From: CAYUVF01 sp964448045
GTDB taxonomy: Bacteria; Bacteroidota; Rhodothermia; Rhodothermales; Salinibacteraceae
NCBI GenBank assembly: GCA_964448045.1
Contig: CAYUVF010000021.1
Coordinates: 1-60,908, forward strand
DNA: 60,908 nt
Direction: 5' to 3'
Part shown: positions 55,717 to 60,908 of the stretch, in pieces
Position numbering within the stretch: the stretch's first letter is position 1
How the letters are laid out: each line of letters starts with the position of its first letter
Program-made: the position numbers and the translations under genes
The notes under the pieces: model-generated
Seen by the model: the letters and a program-made list of their open reading frames with translations, nothing else
What the model was told of the DNA's origin: nothing
The model's database searches: none

Positions 55717-57075
55717 TTATGCTACTGCCTCTTCCTCTTGTCCCTTCGTTTCTATCTGGAGCGGACCATCGCCGACGCGGGCAATGAAGTACTCATACCC
55801 GTCGCCGCTTGCCGCCTGCTCGAAATTCTCTCGCGTCGCGCTATCAAGGGCCTCGTAGCCGTCAACGCATATCACCTTTAGTCTACCGGCCAGGGCCTTC
55901 GCAACCTGGACGGCGAACCGTATCTGTTCGGACGTCGACAGGTGGTCGATGACCTTGCCGTCAACCCGTATCTCGTCGCCGTCGATCTCAAGGCCGTCGA
56001 CCGGCGAGTCGAGCGACTCAAACATCCGGCGCGGCAGATCGTCCTTCAGTATCCTGTAGAGCCGATCTAGATCCTCGTGCTTCTCCTCCTCGTCGGCTAC
56101 ACTTTCCCGTCGCCGTTCGAGCTCCTCCATCTTGTGGATCAGCTTCTGCGCCTTCTGGTAGTCATCCAGGGTCGCGCGCATTTGCTCAATCGGGCGCGGC
56201 TCGAAGTGGTCGACCTTCTGACGCAGGGAGACGAGGGTGCCGGATATGCCGTCCCGCTCCTCGGCTAGCTTCGCCTTCTCGTCTTGCAGGTTCTTGATTC
56301 GCTCGTCTATCTCGCTTTGCCTCTGATCGATCCAGTCACGACGGGTAGTGAGTTCGTCCTTCCGCCGGACGCGGCTTCGGTGTTCCGACACCTCCGCGCT
56401 GGCCTCCTGCAGGTCGTCCACTGCCTTGCCATAGTCGAAGGCCTTGAACCGATCAGGGTCGAACCCTTCCGGGAAGTCGCGCGCGTCTTGCTCGATAGCC
56501 TTGCGCAGTCGCTCTACGGCCCGGTTCTGTTCCCGCCTGGTCTCGTAGACGTGCTTCTTGAGCTCCTCAAGCGCCTCGATGCCGTGGCAATCAAGGTCGA
56601 CCTTCGACCAGTCGATCAGATCAACCAGTTCGTCGGCCGACTCCTCGATGGCCTCGCGCTCCAGACGGAAGGGCATGACCTTGAGAAGCATCTGCCGGCG
56701 TTCCGGCTTCTTGGCCCGGAAGAACTCGATCGGGTTGAAGGCGTAGCTGCCGTCAAGAAGCTCGTTCAGGAACGTTTGCGGCTTCTGTATCGGCGCCCCT
56801 CGGTCTGTGACCTTGACGGTGTTCGACTTCGGCGTGATCGTTCGTTCGATCAGAAGGCCGTTGTCGAGCTTGACGAATATCTCGGCCTTGTCTTCGCCGC
56901 TATGGATCAGGTCGGGGTCATTGCCGGAGGACTGGAAGGCCTCGCGGATAGCCTTCAGGACGGCTGACTTGCCGGCGCCATTCGGCCCGGTGATGATATT
57001 GATCTTGCCGGCCTTGTCGACCTTGAAGGCCTTGATGCCGAGGTAGCGGTGTATGGTCAATTCAGTTATGCGCAT
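55717..57075 (-). CDS. SMC/RecN-like recombination ATPase
   Basis: A 452-residue ATPase. Walker A GPNGAGKS at 30-37; a coiled-coil middle (about 175-330) with paired heptads (RRKDELTTRRDWIDQRQSEI, QDEKAKLAEERDGISGTLVS); a signature STSEQIRFAVQVAKAL and Walker B LKVICVDGYEALD near the C-terminus. The T4 gp46/Rad50 and RecF families share this form. It likely works with the adjacent nuclease and annealing protein in DNA end processing. No zinc hook is evident in the short coil. Confidence 0.85.
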   Translation of the reverse strand: MRITELTIHRYLGIKAFKVDKAGKINIITGPNGAGKSAVLKAIREAFQSSGNDPDLIHSGEDKAEIFVKLDNGLLIERTITPKSNTVKVTDRGAPIQKPQTFLNELLDGSYAFNPIEFFRAKKPERRQMLLKVMPFRLEREAIEESADELVDLIDWSKVDLDCHGIEALEELKKHVYETRREQNRAVERLRKAIEQDARDFPEGFDPDRFKAFDYGKAVDDLQEASAEVSEHRSRVRRKDELTTRRDWIDQRQSEIDERIKNLQDEKAKLAEERDGISGTLVSLRQKVDHFEPRPIEQMRATLDDYQKAQKLIHKMEELERRRESVADEEEKHEDLDRLYRILKDDLPRRMFESLDSPVDGLEIDGDEIRVDGKVIDHLSTSEQIRFAVQVAKALAGRLKVICVDGYEALDSATRENFEQAASGDGYEYFIARVGDGPLQIETKGQEEEAVA

Positions 57076-57088
57076 TGCTCAGCCCCCC

Positions 57089-58330
57089 TCAGGCCGCCTC
57101 TTCGGCGGCCTTACGTTCGGCGTCATCGATAGCCATGATGAACATGACCAGGTGGCGCACAGTGTTCTTCTTTGCTTCCAGGTCAGCGTCGGCCAGGATG
57201 CCCTTGCGGAGGCAGTGGCTCATGAACTTATCGCCGTCGAATATCTCAGCATTGTCGGCCGCGCCGATCTTCCGAGCAGCGACAGCAATGATCTCGTCCC
57301 GCTTCATGGTCATCAGCTTCTGGCGGTAGGCCTCAGGAGAGTCTTCCGGCGGCGGGCCATCGTCTTCCGATTCGGGGTCCGGTTCGGCCTCAGGCTCTTC
57401 GGCCTTCGGGGCCGGGGGCTCCTCAGACGCCTTAGCCGAAGGGGCCTCTAACTTCGGTTCGGCGTCCGAGGATGCAGCAGGTGGTTCCTCCTGGCCGCGC
57501 TTGTCATCGTCAACCCGCGCTGCCTTGGCGGCTACCTTCTCGGCAACCGAGGAACCAGACCCGGCCTTATCTTTCGGGGGAGGGAAGATAGTCTCCGGCG
57601 ACTCAGTCCGATCATTCAAAGCCTTGATGTCGCCCTTGAGGATCGTCAGTTCTTCAACCTGCCAGGCTCCGATGGGCTTCCCGATCTTGGCTTCGAGGCG
57701 CTCTTCGTCGATGCCGTGCTTCGCCAGGGCCTTGACGACCAGGTCACGCGCACCCTCAATGCCGTTCTTCTGTATGTACTGTTCGATCTTCTCCCGCACC
57801 CCTTGCTTGGCCTTCTCTATCATGCGGTCGGTGATCCAGCCGGGCAGGGCCGCGAGTACAACGTTGCGGAGGGCCTTGGACTGACCGATCTGAAACCGGA
57901 TGTCGTCCTTCCGCTCGGCGTCCATCTTGCCGTGGACGGTGTAGCGCTTCGACTGTCGGAACTGTCGCGTGACCGTAACCCCGGCCTCGCAGTCAATGAA
58001 CGATGCGGTGAATATCCAGGCATCGTGCGTATCCTGCACCGGCAGCATATCGAGGGCGGCGTTACCCCAGTTGCGTGCCAGGATCATGGCCGCCTCGATA
58101 GACGGCCCCTCGATGCGATCCTTGCCGGCCCCCCAGCCGTAGTAGATGGACTCGCCGGCAAGGGCAGCCTCCTTCATGCACCCCTTCTCGACAAGCGCGA
58201 TGTCGCGGGGCTTCTGGACGGACACTGCCGTCACGTAACTTGTCCTGATCTGCTGGACGGCGTCGCCTCTGGCGATCAGGTCTCCGGCCATCGGCATGGC
58301 CTGGCCGTCGTACACTTCACTCTGTGTCAT
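57089..58330 (-). CDS. Probable single-strand annealing protein
   Basis: A 413-residue protein between an ATPase and a lambda-exonuclease-type gene, the slot of a RecT/ERF-type annealing protein. The N-terminal ~200 residues contain GKDRIEGPSIEAAMILARNW and GN, recalling the GPSIRLAEALA-WGN motif of RecT-like proteins, and a conserved KALRNVVLAALPGW. Residues about 270-340 form a Pro/Glu/Ala-rich linker; the C-terminus is a separate helical module. Exact family was not established. Confidence 0.7.
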   Translation of the reverse strand: MTQSEVYDGQAMPMAGDLIARGDAVQQIRTSYVTAVSVQKPRDIALVEKGCMKEAALAGESIYYGWGAGKDRIEGPSIEAAMILARNWGNAALDMLPVQDTHDAWIFTASFIDCEAGVTVTRQFRQSKRYTVHGKMDAERKDDIRFQIGQSKALRNVVLAALPGWITDRMIEKAKQGVREKIEQYIQKNGIEGARDLVVKALAKHGIDEERLEAKIGKPIGAWQVEELTILKGDIKALNDRTESPETIFPPPKDKAGSGSSVAEKVAAKAARVDDDKRGQEEPPAASSDAEPKLEAPSAKASEEPPAPKAEEPEAEPDPESEDDGPPPEDSPEAYRQKLMTMKRDEIIAVAARKIGAADNAEIFDGDKFMSHCLRKGILADADLEAKKNTVRHLVMFIMAIDDAERKAAEEAA

Positions 58331-58340
58331 ATCTCACCTC

Positions 58341-59423
58341 TCAGTCTTTCCAGTAGGTCCGGAACGGCCGGGAGCCGTCCTTGACCGTAGTGTGCTTCTC
58401 GATTAGTTCCTCAGCGACGCCCAGCTCTTCGGCGATGGCCTTCCAGTCGATGTGCTTCCGGGGCTTCGTCCACTTGGCGACGACCTTGCCCCAGCTCCCC
58501 TCGATACCGGCGGCCTCACCCATCGCCAGCAGCATCTCGGCCTTCAGCCGCGCTTCCTGATTGGCGAACAGGTCCTTGTTCTGCCGGGCCTCTCGCAGTT
58601 CGGCGGCGAGGATATCTACGCCAGGTTTCGACTCGATGATCTCGCCGGTGTCCTCCGGGTACATTTGCAGCAGGGTTTGCAGGTCCGCGCTATGCCCGCT
58701 CGGGTCCGGCGGCACGTCCTTCAGTACGTGGTCCTGCCAGAAGTCGTTTTCCAGTTCGACCAGGTGCTTGATCAGGTCGTCGTCGCGTTCGACCCGGTAG
58801 ACCTTGCTCGACTCCGGGGCCAGGTAGCTGGCCAGGGCGAAGACATTGTTGCCGGCAATGTCCTCGATATACGGGTCGATCCCGCGCCCGCCGAATGACT
58901 GCACCAGCCTGGCCATGAACTGGAGTTGGTGTTCGTCGGCGATCAGGACCGGCACGTCGGCGTAAGGCAGGTCGGCGACGGCCATATTATGCTGTACCTG
59001 CACCATGTATTGCTGCGGGATGCGGTCGCCGTCGGCGTCGGGGTCATCCCAGAGCCTGGCCATCCGGGAGTTGGCGGTCTTGGCCTCCAGGACACCGGGT
59101 TCGGCGTCCTCCGCCGTCGGCGGGATCAGGCCGTCCAGGTGCGCCAACATGAACTCGTGCGCCTTATGCCGAAGCATCGGCGCTTGCTTCACCGGAGCAC
59201 CGGTCGTCAGGCGATACATCGCGATGACGACCGGCTCCAGCATGATGCCACGCCACATGGCTTCGTTTTGTTCGGCGGCCGGTATCTTGCCGGTCTTCTC
59301 CGCCCAGACCCGGAGGGGCGTCTTGTACGGATCAAGGCCGCAGATCGCGGCGGCGTCAGACCCGCCGATTCCGGTCATGCGCTCCGCAAGGAACGCCTCG
59401 CGTTCAACTATCGTCATGGTCAT
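58341..59423 (-). CDS. YqaJ/lambda exonuclease family viral recombinase
   Basis: A 360-residue nuclease. The PD-(D/E)xK features are clear: GIGGSDAAAICGLDPYKTPL, HEFMLAHLDGL (catalytic Asp), GVLEAKTANSR (E-x-K) and QQYMVQVQHNMAV. It resects 5' strands to give 3' overhangs for the adjacent annealing protein. ATG59423 or ATG59417; GGGAGGGG is ahead. It overlaps no neighbour. Confidence 0.9.
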   Translation of the reverse strand: MTMTIVEREAFLAERMTGIGGSDAAAICGLDPYKTPLRVWAEKTGKIPAAEQNEAMWRGIMLEPVVIAMYRLTTGAPVKQAPMLRHKAHEFMLAHLDGLIPPTAEDAEPGVLEAKTANSRMARLWDDPDADGDRIPQQYMVQVQHNMAVADLPYADVPVLIADEHQLQFMARLVQSFGGRGIDPYIEDIAGNNVFALASYLAPESSKVYRVERDDDLIKHLVELENDFWQDHVLKDVPPDPSGHSADLQTLLQMYPEDTGEIIESKPGVDILAAELREARQNKDLFANQEARLKAEMLLAMGEAAGIEGSWGKVVAKWTKPRKHIDWKAIAEELGVAEELIEKHTTVKDGSRPFRTYWKD

Positions 59424-59424
59424 C

Positions 59425-59670
59425 TTAGCCCCTCCCTCTGACCTTCATCCGGTTGACCCGGAACGCCGTAATGATCATGTCGAGTGAACGGCTGGGTGTT
59501 AGCCCGCGCAGCGCGGCGTCGCGCTGTACGAAGTTCAGGTTGTCGACCGATACCTCGCTCAGATACTCCCGGCCTAGATCTCTGGCCAGGCTCTCCCCGA
59601 GCAGGTGTTCGACGGTGATTCTTCGCTCATGCCCGTCCGGGGGCAGAGCATCTTGCAGTGTGAGACTCAT
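59425..59670 (-). CDS. Small early hypothetical protein, 81 residues
   Basis: An 81-residue protein (RRITVEHLLGESLARDLGRE, TPSRSLDMIITAFRVNRMKV) with AAGGAGG before ATG59670. Predicted mostly helical, basic C-terminus. Lies directly before the exonuclease gene. Function unknown. Confidence 0.6.
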   Translation of the reverse strand: MSLTLQDALPPDGHERRITVEHLLGESLARDLGREYLSEVSVDNLNFVQRDAALRGLTPSRSLDMIITAFRVNRMKVRGRG

Positions 59671-59759
59671 CCAGTCCTCCTTGGATGTATGGTTAACGGT
59701 TGTGATTCTTTCGTCTTGAGGACCCTGTGCATGGCCTGGATCACTTCCTCGCCACGCAC
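59667..59759 (-). CDS. Possible 30-residue micro-protein
   Basis: A GTG-started frame (RGEEVIQAMHRVLKTKESQP) whose stop overlaps the next ATG (ATGA), a coupling arrangement common in this operon. The frame stays open upstream but without another start, and the AAGGAAGGG ahead is far from GTG. Speculative. Confidence 0.3.
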   Translation of the reverse strand: MRGEEVIQAMHRVLKTKESQPLTIHPRRTG

Positions 59760-59820
59760 TAAGGTTTGGCTTTTCCCTTCCTTGGGGTTACTTGTTGGGC
59801 ATGCCTGTTTACGCGACCGT

Positions 59821-60042
59821 TCATGCGGCGGCCCCGTTCGGAGCGGAGTCGTTATCCGCCTGGTCTTCGATGGGGTATACCTCGAAGCGCCGCTCAGCCT
59901 TGTTGATCACGATCCGGCAGATCGTGCCCGGCTTGATGCCCATTGTGCTTAGGGCAGCGCGCGTCAGATTAATGGAGCCGTCCTCCCGAAGAGGGTACTG
60001 CTTGAGTACCGGGATTATGGAATTATGAATACCGTCGGTCAT
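59821..60042 (-). CDS. AbrB/SpoVT-like small early protein
   Basis: A 73-residue protein, first gene of the leftward early operon. GSINLTRAALSTMGIKPGTI then CRIVINKAERRFEVYPIE matches the swapped-hairpin AbrB pattern (IxLPRxxLxxLGLxPGD). Such proteins bind DNA as small transcription factors or antitoxins. An early control function, possibly Cro-like, is an inference from its position directly after the early promoter. Confidence 0.55.
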   Translation of the reverse strand: MTDGIHNSIIPVLKQYPLREDGSINLTRAALSTMGIKPGTICRIVINKAERRFEVYPIEDQADNDSAPNGAAA

Positions 60043-60096
60043 AAAAAAGACCTTCTATCAAGGGTTCTTGCGCTCTTTCTATCTTTCTCTGGCAGC

Positions 60097-60125
60097 AGAA
60101 TAATTCAAAATGCAATAAAAGTCAA
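60097..60125 (-). promoter_or_regulatory. Leftward early promoter
   Basis: On the minus strand TTGACT (60120-60125), 17-base spacer and TATTCT (60097-60102). It drives the early operon beginning at 60042 with a leader of about 48 bases. AAAATGTG direct repeats lie just upstream of it. Confidence 0.78.
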
Positions 60126-60128
60126 GGG

Positions 60129-60155
60129 AAAATGTGGAATGCGTTGAAAAATGTG
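60129..60155. promoter_or_regulatory. Candidate operator: AAAATGTG direct repeats
   Basis: AAAATGTG occurs at 60129-60136 and 60148-60155, 19 bases apart (about two helical turns), between the divergent promoters and overlapping the forward -35. This is where the repressor should bind to shut the early promoter and control itself. Confidence 0.55.
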
Positions 60156-60172
60156 TTGGAGGCGCTTACAAT
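60144..60172 (+). promoter_or_regulatory. Repressor promoter
   Basis: TTGAAA (60144-60149), 17-base spacer, TACAAT (60167-60172). Transcription would start near 60179, leaving a leader of about 17 bases with no Shine-Dalgarno before ATG60196, so repressor translation may be weak or leaderless-like. It excludes the longer start at 60151. Confidence 0.7.
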
Positions 60173-60195
60173 GTATTGGTGCGACCGAACTTACA

Positions 60196-60810
60196 ATGAC
60201 CGACAAGAAGGATTACTTGTCCCGACAGCTCGTCCAGTTGCTAAATGCCAAGGAGGCGACACAGACGCAACTGGCCAAGTTCGCGGGTATCAGCCAGGGA
60301 TTAGTTGCTAATCATATTCAGCAACGGGCTTATCCCGGTCTTGAGACCCTGTTGAAGTACGCCCAGTTCTTCCGGGTCAGCCTTTACGAACTCACAGGCA
60401 TCGAAAGCCTGAAGGATGCCGAGAAGGGCATGGCGGAACAGAAGGATAACCCCGATCCCGAGGCCCTCGCTATGTGGGAGGCCTACCAGGCCCTCCCCGA
60501 TGGCCCCGAGAAAGCCTTCATCCGCGCCAAGCTGAAAGGGAACGGCGACAAGAAGTCCCAGTTGTTTGAACTCATGGGGGGCGAGGCTCGCCTGCGGTAC
60601 GTGGTCCACGGCGACGAGTTCGCTATGTTCGCGGCCTATGTGATGAAGGAAGGAACATCGACAATGCGCGATGGGGGCATTCCCGAAGTGATGGTCACCG
60701 GACCGCAGGGGGAAGACCTGTCATACCTACACAAGAGCAGCGGTCGGTATTATCTTGAGGTGTCAGCCGCAAACTGCTCTTGGGGCGTCTATGTAGAGGA
60801 AAAGCGCTAA
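60196..60810 (+). CDS. XRE-family repressor with non-peptidase C-terminal domain
   Basis: A 204-residue protein. Residues 8-68 are a cro/cI-type helix-turn-helix (LAKFAGISQGLVANHIQQRA, PGLETLLKYAQFFRVSLYEL). The middle is a helical linker. Residues 130-204 are not the LexA/CI S24 peptidase: no Ser-Lys motif or Ala-Gly cleavage site is seen. Instead a beta-rich end (YYLEVSAANCSWGVYVEE) resembles small secreted-protein beta-sandwich modules. It should hold the lysogenic state by blocking the leftward promoter; induction would then not follow simple RecA-driven self-cleavage. It is the only rightward gene in this part. Confidence 0.8.
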   Translation: MTDKKDYLSRQLVQLLNAKEATQTQLAKFAGISQGLVANHIQQRAYPGLETLLKYAQFFRVSLYELTGIESLKDAEKGMAEQKDNPDPEALAMWEAYQALPDGPEKAFIRAKLKGNGDKKSQLFELMGGEARLRYVVHGDEFAMFAAYVMKEGTSTMRDGGIPEVMVTGPQGEDLSYLHKSSGRYYLEVSAANCSWGVYVEEKR

Positions 60811-60840
60811 CGGGGCCTTGCCCTGACATCGAAATAAGAA

Positions 60841-60877
60841 AAGGCCGAGAATCCGTGCGAAGATTGAACTCGGCCTT
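60841..60877 (-). terminator. Stem-loop after the repressor gene (U-tract on the minus strand)
   Basis: AAGGCCGAG (60841-60849) pairs perfectly with CTCGGCCTT (60869-60877). On the minus strand it is followed by TTTTCTTATTT, so it would stop leftward transcription entering from position 1 onward before it runs antisense to the repressor. On the plus strand it lacks a T-run; the repressor transcript more likely ends at 128-160. Confidence 0.6.
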
Positions 60878-60908
60878 ACCAAGATGCTGATTCGCCCGTC
60901 ACCGGGTG
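60867..60908. repeat. Right copy of the 42-bp terminal direct repeat
   Basis: Exact duplicate of 1-42. It includes the right arm of the stem-loop that begins at 60841, so that stem-loop is intact only when the contig is treated as a circle or when this duplicated end is kept. Confidence 0.9.

Noticed and set aside
60151..60195. Longer repressor start at 60151
   Set aside because: It lies between the -35 and -10 of the likely promoter; the family motif begins well after ATG60196.

Overview
The window is best read as one complete circular genome of a temperate, contractile-tailed bacteriophage (myovirus). The first 42 bases (1-42) recur exactly as the last 42 (60867-60908), which gives a closed circle of 60,866 bp. 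The content is an integrase with a tRNA-derived attP, a repressor, recombination and replication genes, terminase, portal, capsid, sheath, two tube proteins, tape measure, baseplate and lysis genes. An encoded outer-membrane-barrel-like protein and classical signal peptides suggest a Gram-negative host. Composition is GC-rich. The host phylum cannot be fixed from the sequence, and no host chromosomal genes are present.

Layout. (1) 60196-60810 (+) is an XRE-type repressor, divergent from a leftward early promoter; the two promoters share a 153-bp control region. (2) 289-1479 (+) is a tyrosine integrase whose 3' end contains the 3' end of a tRNA (attP core 1421-1448), followed by a terminator. 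A perfect 20-bp inverted repeat (216-303) spans the integrase start. (3) 1651-4717 (+) is an accessory cassette beside attP with its own near-consensus sigma70 promoter: a Zn-ribbon-like protein, an ArdC-type antirestriction protein, two small proteins sharing a motif, and a DUF523 protein. (4) 60042 down to 48161 (-) is the early operon: lambda-exonuclease-type YqaJ nuclease, probable annealing protein, SMC-like ATPase, replication initiator with a (QE)9 microsatellite, possible helicase loader, RusA resolvase, a DNA methyltransferase inside a duplicated tiny-membrane-protein gene, and a winged-helix regulator. (5) 47831 down to 4780 (-) is the late operon: ParB-methylase, TerS, TerL, portal, a roughly 9.5-kb fibre-like insertion including a 2196-residue protein, head morphogenesis protein, protease with nested scaffold, capsid, connectors, sheath, two tubes, frameshifted chaperone, tape measure, CIS-tube/LysM, hub, spike, two secreted repeat proteins, gp25, J, I, tail proteins, endolysin, two holin-like proteins and an outer-membrane protein.

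How it works together. The tail module follows the gene order of extracellular contractile injection systems and T4/P2 hybrids. The early genes give a recombination-dependent replication style, with an exonuclease-annealase pair, an ATPase and a resolvase, and no phage polymerase or helicase is recognised. Two methyltransferases and ArdC form an anti-restriction set. Late genes overlap tightly. The few gaps carry stem-loops just upstream of abundant virion proteins, or a shared GATTCCACCWATCCT motif upstream of the packaging and capsid blocks. The most unusual content is the triplicated 35-39-residue membrane miniprotein around a methyltransferase cassette, the 14-residue-repeat giant fibre encoded among head genes, a repressor whose C-terminus is not a LexA-type peptidase, and several recoding or start-site features too short for ordinary gene calling: a -1 frameshift, a nested scaffold, a CTG start, and 17-57-codon genes.
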